This document shows positions 7,520 through 15,835 of a stretch of 34,634 nucleotides of DNA, one piece after another. The DNA comes from Bifidobacterium breve (GTDB lineage Bacteria; Actinomycetota; Actinomycetes; Nanopelagicales; Nanopelagicaceae): the NCBI GenBank assembly GCA_945866305.1, contig CAMBGS010000009.1, positions 1 through 34,634 on the forward strand. Direction: 5' to 3'. A program made the position numbers and the translations under genes. How positions within the stretch are numbered: the stretch's first letter is position 1; every line of letters begins with the position of its first letter. The notes below the pieces were generated by a model that searched no databases, was not told the origin of the DNA, and worked only from the letters and a program-made list of their open reading frames with translations.

Positions 7520-8559
7520 TTGCGTGCCTTTCTGATCCACTGGTCAACTGAGACAGCGAAGATAATAAGAAGTCCGATTGCGAGGAGCTGGTAGTACAAG
7601 TCAACGCCAGCAAGCGTTAGACCATTACGGAAAACACCCACGATGATCGCTCCGATCAATGAACCAAAGATTGTTCCTCGGCCACCGAATAGTGAAGTAC
7701 CCCCGATAACCACCGCAGTGATCGCATCAAGGTTTAGATCGCCACCTGTGTTCGGACTCGCCACGGTTACGCGGCCAATAACGATCCAGGCTGCAAGTGC
7801 GAAGGTAAGTCCGGCAACCATGTAAACGCTCATTAGGACGCGGTTAACTGAGATACCTGCCAGGCGCGCTGCATCAATGTCATCGCCAACTGCGTATACG
7901 TGGCGACCCCAAGATGTGTAGCGCAAGACGAAGGCCAAGACCATATACATAGCGAACATGAATAGAACGCCAGTTGTGACTCGGAACGGTCCGAGATTTA
8001 CATAATGACCAAGTGTTAATAGGAAGGGATCCATCTCAATTGAAGGAACAGTTCCTTTAGTTAAAGTCAGCGTCAACGCAAGGAATACGTTGAAGGTACC
8101 CAAGGTAACGATAAATGGTGGCAATTTAACTTTTGTTACTAAGAAGCCGTTAATTGCACCACCGAGCATGCCGACAAGTAATCCGGCTGGGAATGCTAAC
8201 CAGATGGCGATACCAACTGGTTCACCTTCGCCCGGCGTTCCTTGTACTAACTTCGCCATTGTCATTGATGAAAAGACTGCGATCGCGCCACAAGAAAGAT
8301 CGATACCGGCAGTTAAAATGATTAGCGTCTGTCCGGCGGCGACTGCGCCGACGATCGCTACTTGCTGAAGGATGAGTGAAAAGTTAGATGGTGTTAAAAA
8401 GTTTTCATTAAAAAAGCTAAAAATTATTGATGCTACAACTAGCACCATTGTTGAACTCAGCCATGGATATTTATGCAGAAGAGCTTGCGCTTTTTGGCTG
8501 ATTGATGCGCGGTCTTGAAATTCTGCCGCTGCATCGTATGTGGCCGTGTCTTGACTCAC
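7516..8559 (-). CDS. Sugar ABC transporter permease (RbsC/FrcC-type)
   Basis: A 347-residue membrane permease with about nine to ten hydrophobic segments. It carries family hallmarks: AAGQTLIILTAGIDLSCGAI early, GxxNGFLVTKVKLPPFIVTLGT in the middle, and the EAA-like cytoplasmic loop YAVGDDIDAARLAGISVNRV, followed by AVVIGGTSLFGGRGT. This is the RbsC/AraH/FrcC family that forms the channel for CUT2 importers. The start is GTG at 8559 with AAAGGA 7 nt before it. The stop overlaps the ATPase start. It follows the binding-protein gene after a 135-nt gap that contains a strong hairpin, which would lower its expression relative to the binding protein. Confidence 0.93.
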   Translation of the reverse strand: MSQDTATYDAAAEFQDRASISQKAQALLHKYPWLSSTMVLVVASIIFSFFNENFLTPSNFSLILQQVAIVGAVAAGQTLIILTAGIDLSCGAIAVFSSMTMAKLVQGTPGEGEPVGIAIWLAFPAGLLVGMLGGAINGFLVTKVKLPPFIVTLGTFNVFLALTLTLTKGTVPSIEMDPFLLTLGHYVNLGPFRVTTGVLFMFAMYMVLAFVLRYTSWGRHVYAVGDDIDAARLAGISVNRVLMSVYMVAGLTFALAAWIVIGRVTVASPNTGGDLNLDAITAVVIGGTSLFGGRGTIFGSLIGAIIVGVFRNGLTLAGVDLYYQLLAIGLLIIFAVSVDQWIRKARK

Positions 8560-8621
8560 TTGTGGTCCTTTCGAAGTTACGAAGTATCTTATTGTGCAAC
8601 GTAATTAATTCTAGTGCCTAG

Positions 8622-8659
8622 TTAAAGAGGGCGACTGCCGAAGCAGCCGCCCTCTTTAA
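8622..8659 (-). terminator. Strong intercistronic hairpin with C(UUCG)G loop
   Basis: A 17-bp stem with one G-U pair on the minus-strand transcript is closed by a C-UUCG-G tetraloop, one of the most stable RNA loops known. The 3' arm ends in CUCUUUAA rather than a long U-run. It lies 36 nt after the binding-protein stop and about 60 nt before the permease start. Best read as a partial terminator and 3' end stabiliser that gives excess binding protein over the membrane components, a common arrangement in sugar ABC operons. Confidence 0.75.
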
Positions 8660-8694
8660 ACACTCTTCTTTAGTTATTCACTAAAGAGCTGGGA

Positions 8695-9762
8695 TTAACC
8701 CCAAGCGTTTGCTAGACCGTATTCAGTTGTCTCTGATGGGACACCATCTTGTGGGTCATCAGTAATCAACTTAACGCCGGTGTTGAAGAAGTCCAAGCCT
8801 TCTGACTTAGATGGCTTTGTACCGTTCTTCACGATGTCGTAGATAGCTTGAACACCAAGGTCAGCCATCAACAATGGGTACTGCTGTGAAGTTGCATTGA
8901 TGCAACCTGACTTAACAGCACCGATACCAGCGCCGCCACCGTCAACAGAAACCATTACATCGAGCTTGATACCAGCAGCAGCTGCTGCAGCACATGCACC
9001 GATTGCTGTTGGCTCGTTGATTGTGTAAACAACGTTGATCTTCTTGTTCTTAGCAAGAAGTTGCTCAAGACCTGTACGGCCGCCGTCTTCGTTAGCGCCT
9101 GTCGCTACGTTTCCGACGATCTCATAGTCTCCGCCTGAGTACTTGCCCTTCTTGGCTTCGTCACCCATCTTGTTTGGATCTGCAACATCAATTCCCATAC
9201 CTGCAAGGAATCCGTTATCGCGCATGTAGTCAACAGACACAATGCGGTCATCGAAGATGTCGAGAAGTGCAATTGTTGCCTTCTTGCCAGCAAGCTTTGC
9301 AGCTGTCCACTGACCGATTAGAAGACCAGCTTCGCGGTTATCTGTTGCGAAAGTGATGTCCACAATGTCAGCAGGATCTGGTGCTGTGTCAAGGGCAATT
9401 ACATATAGACCTGCATCGCGGGCCTTAGTGATTGCTGCGTTAACTTCTGTTGACACTGGAACGATCAAGATACCAGCGTGCTTTGCTGAGATAGCGTTTT
9501 CAATCGCTGCGATCTGGCCAGCGTAATCTGATTCATCTACTCCAGATGTAACAGTTAGCTCTACGCCGAGTTCTTCTGCCTTAGCAGTAGCACCCTTGAT
9601 CATTGCAACGAAGAATGGGTTTGACTGATCTTTTGTAATTAATGAAACAGCAACTTTGTCGCCGCTTCCACTATCGCTATTTGAACAAGCAGATAGCACG
9701 AGCATTGACGCTGCGGCTACGGCAACAATTGCTGCAGCGCGGCGTGAGAAAAGCTTTGCCAT
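8695..9762 (-). CDS. Sugar-binding lipoprotein of the ABC importer (FrcB/RbsB-type)
   Basis: A 355-residue periplasmic-binding-protein-like lipoprotein. The N-terminus is a lipoprotein signal: RR at residues 7-8, hydrophobic core AAAIVAVAAASMLVL, and lipobox LSAC with C26 as lipidation site, followed by a Ser/Gly/Asp linker. The mature protein has the type I binding-protein fold: VAVSLITKDQSNPFFVAMIKGA, then ILIVPVSTEVNAAI, VIALDTAP, and the hinge and ligand segment VYTINEPTAIGA and VSVDGGGAG. The start ATG has an ideal AGGAGG 8 nt upstream. Codon choice looks strongly biased (AAC, AAG, ATC preferred) compared with neighbouring genes, consistent with a highly expressed binding protein. The gene leads the transporter transcript. 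Confidence 0.93.
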   Translation of the reverse strand: MAKLFSRRAAAIVAVAAASMLVLSACSNSDSGSGDKVAVSLITKDQSNPFFVAMIKGATAKAEELGVELTVTSGVDESDYAGQIAAIENAISAKHAGILIVPVSTEVNAAITKARDAGLYVIALDTAPDPADIVDITFATDNREAGLLIGQWTAAKLAGKKATIALLDIFDDRIVSVDYMRDNGFLAGMGIDVADPNKMGDEAKKGKYSGGDYEIVGNVATGANEDGGRTGLEQLLAKNKKINVVYTINEPTAIGACAAAAAAGIKLDVMVSVDGGGAGIGAVKSGCINATSQQYPLLMADLGVQAIYDIVKNGTKPSKSEGLDFFNTGVKLITDDPQDGVPSETTEYGLANAWG

Positions 9763-9770
9763 ATATATTT

Positions 9771-9804
9771 CCTCCTATAGGTGGGTCAATCGCAACCGAT
9801 ACTA
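9771..9804 (-). promoter_or_regulatory. Strong ribosome site and candidate -10 for the binding-protein gene
   Basis: AGGAGG (9776-9771 on the minus strand) is the best Shine-Dalgarno sequence seen in the window, 8 nt from ATG 9762. TAGTAT (9804-9799) is a possible -10, preceded at about 17 nt by a T-run, giving a leader of about 30 nt. The remaining gap up to 9896 shows nothing else I can name. Confidence 0.4.
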
Positions 9805-9896
9805 CATAGGCTCTGGCGGTAAAAAAAGGGTTATTAGGTGAAATTCAGATCGTTACAGAACCGTTACTCACCCTTGAAAAGGCGGAATAGGCCGGT

Positions 9897-11678
9897 TTAG
9901 CCCCGAATGAGGGCGATTTCAAAGGGGGTCAGGGTCAGCGGGAATTCAGCCGAAATTGGAGTTATCTCAGCATATGACCACCAATCCATGATCTGGCTCG
10001 ATTTATCGCAATCTTCGCCCCGCAGGCTCTGCATGGACTTATAGCCAGCTAATACTTTTGCAGTGATTTCTACCGTCCACGGGCGAAGTGATGCCACGAG
10101 AATTGTTTTCGTTTCTCGATTTTCAAATGCCACCCATGAATTATCAAGAGATGTGGCTATTGTAATTTGATGTGCGTGATGTGCGCCTAGCGCTGATATT
10201 GCGTGAAAAGTTGGTGTGAATTTTATGGAACCAGACTCTGAATAAATGGCCCCATATTCACCGAAGAGTTCGTGCCAACTTCCGGAGAATGCACCTGCGC
10301 TCGCAAGTGAGTGAATTGATCCAAGGGTCCACGCTGCACCTTCAATAGTGCGAATATGCAGTGCCATTTCTGGTTCCGCATAAACAAGTCGCTGATCTCT
10401 AGAATGTCCAGAATGAGGATTGCCGCGCGTCGAAAAAGTGATGGGAGATATGAAAACTTGCGGTGCAATGTATTTTTGTGCAAAGTTAATTGACTCTTGC
10501 TGTGTAAATAGAGTTTTAAAAATGGTTTCGGTATCAAAAGAATGCACAGTTGGCGCCATCGAGTAAGAAACCGAATTTCCAAAGTTATATTGATCGCTCT
10601 GTAGATCAACTAAGAACGCATCTGATCCAGGAATATAAGAATTAAGCGAGCTATTTTTTGGAAGATCTGCCTGGTCTACAACTTGGCGACCTGCTCTTTG
10701 AACAAGCAGGCGCGAACCGGCCGGAACTCTTTCACTCAGCCGCAGAACCTCCTCCTTTAAATCCTCACCTTTACTAGAAGAGAGCAGCGCGGTTTCTAAA
10801 ATAAGGCCATTTGCTGCAGTTGTCGCAATTTTTTGAGAAGTCAACGTTTCTTCATTTATTCGAAGATGGTCAATTTCTAGCAGAATAAAAGCCTTTTCCA
10901 AATCATCAGGAGTTAAAAGTGAATCATTATTAAACTGCAGACCAATGCTCGGTAGAGCCTCAATCTCCTTCACCAAGATTTTGGTTGCATCAGTAGTGAC
11001 GGATTCAGGAACGCCAACCTCAAAACTAACGCTCTGCTTCCAGACGCTTCCAGCGCTAGTCAAGAAAGGAAATGGCTCACTTAGAGAGCCGCTATAAATT
11101 TTGTAAGTGTTATCTGTCCAGTTGCGCTGATCTTCGGCTTCCAAAACTTTGTCGGTAGAAACCACCTTTAAATTGCGCTTATCTGGTGCGATGAATTGCA
11201 TTTCATTTGAGGCAGGAAAGAGGCCTTGTATAACCCCGTCGACAACTCGCTGCGGAGAAATATCTTGTGCCAGCGAGTAAGTATTTCCTGATGAGACCAC
11301 GCTAGACCCCATCCACTCTGCAGTATTAAGGCAGAGGCAGACACCCCAGCGACTAACTGGATATTCAGTCAAGCCTTTTAATTCATAACCAACTGAAAAA
11401 GTATTGCTTGAAGAAAGTATCACTTTTGTCTTAGCATCGAGTGCGCCGGCAAGTGATTCGGTAATTGTAATTACGCAATCGTCACCAATAATTTGCACAT
11501 CTGCTGAATACTCATCAGCTTTTAAAGTTGACCAATCCAACGGGCGTATTGCGGTGTACAGCAGATCTATTAGTTGCACACCTTCGAATCTAATATTTCG
11601 AATAGCCTCTCGGGCTAAATCCAAAGTGAAGCCGCCGTGAGTTACCCGAGTTGTGTCGGGCCAATGATTGACGCTCAC
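9897..11678 (-). CDS. apnL: D-apionate lactonase-like protein
   Basis: A 593-residue soluble protein with no signal peptide. The segment EAEDQRNWTDN (180-190), followed by a YKIY strand, matches the hallmark I recall from ApnL, the lactonase that opens D-apionolactone to D-apionate in bacterial apiose catabolism. The assignment is from memory of that motif, not a search. The N-terminal part is beta-rich, and a central region around 270-480 looks TIM-barrel-like. Its GTG start overlaps the SDR stop in GTGA, so it is the fourth gene of an operon with an ApnO-like enzyme, a TIM barrel and an SDR. That context independently supports a sugar-lactone role. If the motif is misread, it is an uncharacterised glycan- or lactone-acting protein. 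Confidence 0.65.
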   Translation of the reverse strand: MSVNHWPDTTRVTHGGFTLDLAREAIRNIRFEGVQLIDLLYTAIRPLDWSTLKADEYSADVQIIGDDCVITITESLAGALDAKTKVILSSSNTFSVGYELKGLTEYPVSRWGVCLCLNTAEWMGSSVVSSGNTYSLAQDISPQRVVDGVIQGLFPASNEMQFIAPDKRNLKVVSTDKVLEAEDQRNWTDNTYKIYSGSLSEPFPFLTSAGSVWKQSVSFEVGVPESVTTDATKILVKEIEALPSIGLQFNNDSLLTPDDLEKAFILLEIDHLRINEETLTSQKIATTAANGLILETALLSSSKGEDLKEEVLRLSERVPAGSRLLVQRAGRQVVDQADLPKNSSLNSYIPGSDAFLVDLQSDQYNFGNSVSYSMAPTVHSFDTETIFKTLFTQQESINFAQKYIAPQVFISPITFSTRGNPHSGHSRDQRLVYAEPEMALHIRTIEGAAWTLGSIHSLASAGAFSGSWHELFGEYGAIYSESGSIKFTPTFHAISALGAHHAHQITIATSLDNSWVAFENRETKTILVASLRPWTVEITAKVLAGYKSMQSLRGEDCDKSSQIMDWWSYAEITPISAEFPLTLTPFEIALIRG

Positions 11679-12391
11679 CGCGCAGTCATTCCGCCATCGA
11701 CTGCATACGATGCACCTGTTGCAAATGAAGAATCCTCAGAAACTAACCAGTTAACGATTCCGACTAAATCACGTGGGTCGCCCATTCGCCCAAGTGGTGT
11801 TCGCCGAATTAAATCTGGACCCTTTTCGGGATCATCCCAAATCTTTTTAATCAGCGGTGTAGACATTGTTCCGGGTACAACCACATTTGATCGCACGCCA
11901 ACTTCTTTGTAATCCACCGCGATGATGCGAGATAAGCCCATCATTCCCGCCTTCGATGCGCCATAAGCGGTGTAGCCAGCGCCTTCCATTGTAATTCCCG
12001 TTGGAGAACCGATAAGTACAACTGAGCCACGACCAGAATCAATTAAGAGCGGTATTGCATACTTAACAGATAGAAAAGCGCCCGTCATATTTACATCAAT
12101 AGTGCGCTGCCAAGTTTCTAAAGTTACGTTGGCGATCTTGGAATCACTGCCAACCAACTGCACGCCTGCTGAAACAATTATTGCATCAAGTTTTTCAATC
12201 TGCCCGAAAGCTTTTTGAACGGAGGGCTCATTAACTAAATCAACCGCGATGTAATTTGAATTCTGATCTGCAGGTTTAACCGAATCTAAATTGAATACGG
12301 TAGCCCCAGCGTCAATTAACCCAGTTGCTAAAGCAGATCCAATTCCGCCGGAACCACCAGTGATCGCTACGTTGTATCCGCTGAGATTCAT
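11675..12391 (-). CDS. Short-chain dehydrogenase/reductase
   Basis: A 238-residue classical SDR. The NAD(P)-binding motif TGGSGGIG is at 11-18, and the catalytic triad is S129 (LIGSP), Y143 and K147 (YGASKAG). VNMTGAF and the ending VNWLVSEDSSFATGASYAVDGGM are typical. An acidic residue after the second strand (NLDS, D36) favours NAD, as in sugar dehydrogenases. ATGA overlap with the TIM-barrel gene upstream and GTGA overlap with the lactonase-like gene downstream place it in a tight operon. In an apiose pathway it would be a candidate for oxidation of the free sugar to the lactone, a step done elsewhere by a Gfo/Idh/MocA enzyme, or for reduction of the keto product. Confidence 0.9.
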   Translation of the reverse strand: MNLSGYNVAITGGSGGIGSALATGLIDAGATVFNLDSVKPADQNSNYIAVDLVNEPSVQKAFGQIEKLDAIIVSAGVQLVGSDSKIANVTLETWQRTIDVNMTGAFLSVKYAIPLLIDSGRGSVVLIGSPTGITMEGAGYTAYGASKAGMMGLSRIIAVDYKEVGVRSNVVVPGTMSTPLIKKIWDDPEKGPDLIRRTPLGRMGDPRDLVGIVNWLVSEDSSFATGASYAVDGGMTAR

Positions 12392-13206
12392 ACTTTTAAT
12401 CCTATCGATTTACGTAAGAACGCCACACTTTCCTTTGCCCAAGCTTCTTCCAACGCCACTGTCGCTGAGTAATTTTCTTGGCGCGGAGTCCACAGTTCGA
12501 TAACTGAAGTAATTTCACGTGCGCTGCCACCAACCGCTGCGATAACTGCAGGGACGTCCAAACGACCTTTACCGAGCGCAGTGCCTTGCACCGTGAATCC
12601 CATTTGACCATTGCTACGAATTATTTCAAAATCTTTCATATGAACATTTATAGCCCTAGGCGCAAGTGCTGGCACGACGGTATTTGGTGCTTCTACGGCT
12701 CCAAGAGAATTTACAGTATCCAAACAGATGCCCACCCAATCAGGACCAAGGCGATCGATAATCTCGTTAAATTCTGCGCACGTTAGGCGATCATGATTTT
12801 CAATCGCTAATTTAATATTTGCAGATTTAAATCTAAGAGCAAAGGATTGAAGCAATTCACAAATTTCAGCAATATCTGGTTCGTGCCCTTTACTATCAAT
12901 CACCACTCGTAATATTGGTGAACCAAGAATTTGAGCAATTGCTAAGAATCGTTCAATATTTTCTGCTTTTATTCCTCGCGTACCAACTTCTAAGGCAATA
13001 CCAAAACCATCGGCGGTTGTTCTTAATTTTTGCAGTTCTGCATCGCTAAGGTGTCCGAGCGGCAAGTTATCTGCAATCTGCAAAACATCTGCGCCCAAAA
13101 CCTTAGCTTTATCTAACAACTGAAAGGCGTCCATAGAAACTGGATGATCGGGTTCAATCCCGCCGATCGCCCAAGGAAAGGTAAAGCTAGAAACGCCAAG
13201 TTTCAT
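12388..13206 (-). CDS. Xylose-isomerase-like TIM-barrel enzyme
   Basis: A 272-residue AP-endonuclease-2-family TIM barrel. The metal-binding set is clear: E136 (LAIENHD), D163 (CLDTVNS), H189 (INVHMKD) and E237 (VIELW), as in sugar epimerases, isomerases and decarboxylases of this fold. K191 in HMKD is also conserved in the family. The gene starts 8 nt after the ApnO-like stop, and its own stop overlaps the SDR start. In the described non-phosphorylating apionate route, 3-oxo-isoapionate is decarboxylated to L-erythrulose by OiaC; this gene would be my candidate for that step here by position. That is inference. An epimerase role on a keto sugar is the main alternative. Confidence 0.8.
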   Translation of the reverse strand: MKLGVSSFTFPWAIGGIEPDHPVSMDAFQLLDKAKVLGADVLQIADNLPLGHLSDAELQKLRTTADGFGIALEVGTRGIKAENIERFLAIAQILGSPILRVVIDSKGHEPDIAEICELLQSFALRFKSANIKLAIENHDRLTCAEFNEIIDRLGPDWVGICLDTVNSLGAVEAPNTVVPALAPRAINVHMKDFEIIRSNGQMGFTVQGTALGKGRLDVPAVIAAVGGSAREITSVIELWTPRQENYSATVALEEAWAKESVAFLRKSIGLKV

Positions 13207-13214
13207 CTTTAAAG

Positions 13215-14060
13215 TTACTTATCCCCGCCGGTGATTTGTTTAACGCTAGCAAGAACATTTTCGGGTTCGAAAATCGCTGCCCAGTCATCGCGGAAGAGCG
13301 AACCTTGGGCATTCTTTAACGCCATCAAAGCGCCATCAGATAATTTCCAATTCAACTCTTCAAATAAGAGCGCAATACTTATTTGTAAATGTCCCATACA
13401 GAAATCTTTCGCCGCAGCTTCTGGCACACCAAGATCAATGACTTTTTGCAAGCCTTGCGTAATAACTTCAACACAGCCATTAATTAGAGTTTCGCTCAGC
13501 GCCGGCTCCAGTAAGGCCATTTGCTGCACAGTGATTCGATGGCTAGCGCTAATAGGCGCAAACATTTCGGTGGCGATTGTTTCGACCAAGTCCGCTTCTT
13601 CTTCGGTTCCCCAAGCGATTGCAAATACCAAGGCTTGAGTAGCAAGTCCGCCGCCCCAATAATCACGACGTGCAGCCGGATCAGTTTCGCCCAAGAGGCT
13701 AAATACAGGCGGATGAGTTGGGTGGCAGACAAAGCAACTAATGTCTTCGCGCTTTTTTACACGACTTGCTGCAATTGCGGCAGGATCTAAAAATAGAATT
13801 TTTGTTCCGGGGTCTAACTTAGGAACCACCTCATCTGATATCTGTCGAACTAAAGCATCAGGTGTTGTAAAAATAACAACATCAGTTCCCTTAAGCGCTT
13901 CATCTAAATCCATAACTTGTAATCCGGCTTCACGGATACGGGCTTGCCCAGCTTCAGATTTTTCAACGAATCGAAGCTGATATTTCTTTGTCTCAAGAAG
14001 AGGCTTGGTAATTCGATTACCCATCTTGCCGCCCGCGCCAAGAATCGTTACAACAGTCAT
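13215..14060 (-). CDS. apnO: D-apionate oxidoisomerase-like dehydrogenase
   Basis: A 281-residue NAD-dependent dehydrogenase. The Rossmann motif LGAGGKMG is at 7-14, followed by a 6-phosphogluconate-dehydrogenase-like helical C-terminal half. The segment CFVCHPTHPPVFS (109-121), SASHRITVQQMALLEPALSET (171-191) and the ending FRDDW-x-x-IFEPE closely resemble what I remember of ApnO, which converts D-apionate to 3-oxo-isoapionate. The start is ATG 14060 with GGAG at good spacing. It heads a minus-strand operon of four genes. Not 6-phosphogluconate dehydrogenase itself, which is longer (about 300-470 residues) and has a different substrate motif. Family confidence is good; the exact substrate depends on operon context and recall. 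Confidence 0.72.
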   Translation of the reverse strand: MTVVTILGAGGKMGNRITKPLLETKKYQLRFVEKSEAGQARIREAGLQVMDLDEALKGTDVVIFTTPDALVRQISDEVVPKLDPGTKILFLDPAAIAASRVKKREDISCFVCHPTHPPVFSLLGETDPAARRDYWGGGLATQALVFAIAWGTEEEADLVETIATEMFAPISASHRITVQQMALLEPALSETLINGCVEVITQGLQKVIDLGVPEAAAKDFCMGHLQISIALLFEELNWKLSDGALMALKNAQGSLFRDDWAAIFEPENVLASVKQITGGDK

Positions 14061-14106
14061 CAGAACTCCAATTGTTTAAAAATTTGTATTTTTCCAAACT
14101 CTAGCA

Positions 14107-14131
14107 GCAGCAAGATGTGCTGCGGTAGGCT
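14107..14131 (+). promoter_or_regulatory. Leaderless-type promoter and inverted repeat upstream of araB
   Basis: TAGGCT (14126-14131) is 6 nt before ATG 14138. A perfect inverted repeat, GCAGCA-AGATG-TGCTGC (14107-14123), ends just upstream of it, where it would lie between the -35 and -10 regions. This is a plausible operator for an arabinose/ribulose-type regulator encoded elsewhere. Confidence 0.4.
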
Positions 14132-14137
14132 CTTCGG

Positions 14138-15835
14138 ATGTCAGATTCAACCGCGAATACACTTGCTAATAAATATGTGATAGGAGTCGATTACGGAACT
14201 CTCTCTGGCCGCGCGCTACTAGTGCGAGTCTCAGATGGCGCAGAAATAGCAACTTCCGTCTATGAATATCCCCATGCGGTTATCGAAGATTCACTTCCAA
14301 CCTCGGGTGCAAAACTTCCGCCTGATTGGGCGTTGCAAGTGCCGGCAGATTATGTCGATGTTCTGAAACATACTGTTCCAGCTGTTTTAAAAGATTCTGG
14401 TGTATCACCCGAATCCATAATTGGAATCACTACCGATTTCACTGCCTGCACCGCACTTCCTGTTAAATCAGATGGCACACCACTTTGCCAACTTCCTGAA
14501 TTTTCTAAAAATCCGCACGCCTTTGTGAAGTTGTGGAAACACCATTCCGCACAATCGCATGCTGATCGCATAAACACCGCTGCGCATTCTAGAAAAGAGC
14601 CTTGGATTTCGCGCTATGGTGGGAAAATCTCATCCGAATGGGAGTTTGCTAAAGCGCTACAAGTATTGGAAGAAGCGCCCGAAGTCTATGAGGCTATGGA
14701 TAAATGGGTTGAAGCCGCTGATTGGATTATCTGGCAACTATGCGGAAAGTATGTGCGCAATATTTGCACCGCAGGTTATAAAGGAATTTATCAAGATGGT
14801 AAATATCCAAGTAAAGAATATTTGGCTGCGCTGAATCCAAAGTTTGAAAACTTTGTTTCTGAAAAACTCGAACACGAGATTGGCCAACTCGGTGCAGTTG
14901 CCGGGACGTTAACGGCAGAAGCTGCCGCTTGGACCGGACTTAAAGAAGGAATTGCAGTAGCAGTCGGCAATGTTGACGCACATGTCACCGCCGCTGCAGC
15001 GAACGCGGTTAATCCTGGACAGATGGTTGCGATTATGGGTACATCAACTTGCCATGTGATGGTTTCTGAGAAATTTGCAGAAGTACCAGGGATGTGTGGA
15101 GTTGTTGACGGTGGGATTATCGCCGGCGCACTCGGTTATGAAGCAGGGCAATCTGGCGTTGGAGATATCTTCGGTTGGTTTGCAAATAACTATGCACCTG
15201 CCGAATACACGAATGCCGCTGCCGCCAAAGGCGTTGATATACATACCTATCTATCTGAATTAGCCAGCGCACAACCAGTCGGCGCTCACGGCTTAGTTGC
15301 TCTTGATTGGCAGAGTGGTAATCGCTCTACATTGGTGGATCACCAACTTTCTGGGCTAATAATGGGTCTAACTCTCTCTACAAAACCAGAAGAGATTTAT
15401 CGAGCGATCGTTGAATCAACTGCTTACGGAGCGCGCAAGATTGTCCAAACTTTTAACGAATCTGGAGTCCCAGTAAAAGAGTTCATTGCCGCTGGGGGTT
15501 TGATTAAAAATATGTTTGTAATGCAGATTTATGCTGATGTATTAAACATGCCAATTACGATTATTAAATCTGCCCAAGGCCCAGCCTTGGGATCAGCAAT
15601 TCATGCAGCGGTTGCTGCGGGTGCATATAAGGATGTACAAACCGCTGCGGCTGCCATGGGTGGAGTTGCTGAAGAGCGCTATCAACCAAATCCAGCGAAC
15701 GCCAAGGTTTATAACGAACTTTACGAGCGCTATGACGAACTTTACGAAAGTTTCGGCCACAATGGTGCAATGCATTCACTGCGTGCGATACGAGATCGCG
15801 CCCTAATTGGATCGGTAAATAAAAATGGCAGCTAA
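14138..15835 (+). CDS. araB: Ribulokinase
   Basis: A 565-residue FGGY kinase of full AraB length. The N-terminal ATPase-fold motif is GVDYGTLSGRALLV (16-29); the catalytic base is probably D280 in GNVDAHVTAA; and the MGTSTCHVM motif and C-terminal IAAGGLIKNMFVMQIYADV complete the FGGY signatures. It phosphorylates L-ribulose to L-ribulose-5-phosphate. The last 11 nt overlap araD, so the two are coupled. No L-arabinose isomerase (araA) is in the window, so L-ribulose must come from a distant araA or from another route such as polyol or keto-pentose oxidation. It is divergent from the ApnO-like operon across 77 nt. Confidence 0.95.
   Translation: MSDSTANTLANKYVIGVDYGTLSGRALLVRVSDGAEIATSVYEYPHAVIEDSLPTSGAKLPPDWALQVPADYVDVLKHTVPAVLKDSGVSPESIIGITTDFTACTALPVKSDGTPLCQLPEFSKNPHAFVKLWKHHSAQSHADRINTAAHSRKEPWISRYGGKISSEWEFAKALQVLEEAPEVYEAMDKWVEAADWIIWQLCGKYVRNICTAGYKGIYQDGKYPSKEYLAALNPKFENFVSEKLEHEIGQLGAVAGTLTAEAAAWTGLKEGIAVAVGNVDAHVTAAAANAVNPGQMVAIMGTSTCHVMVSEKFAEVPGMCGVVDGGIIAGALGYEAGQSGVGDIFGWFANNYAPAEYTNAAAAKGVDIHTYLSELASAQPVGAHGLVALDWQSGNRSTLVDHQLSGLIMGLTLSTKPEEIYRAIVESTAYGARKIVQTFNESGVPVKEFIAAGGLIKNMFVMQIYADVLNMPITIIKSAQGPALGSAIHAAVAAGAYKDVQTAAAAMGGVAEERYQPNPANAKVYNELYERYDELYESFGHNGAMHSLRAIRDRALIGSVNKNGS

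Noticed and set aside
10223-10609. 128-codon minus-strand ORF inside the lactonase-like gene
   Set aside because: Same strand but a different frame within a well-supported gene; no recognisable motif and no start signals.
13215-14060. 6-phosphogluconate dehydrogenase
   Set aside because: Only the C-terminal fold resembles it; the protein lacks the GxSGGxxGA substrate motif and matches the ApnO-type pattern better.
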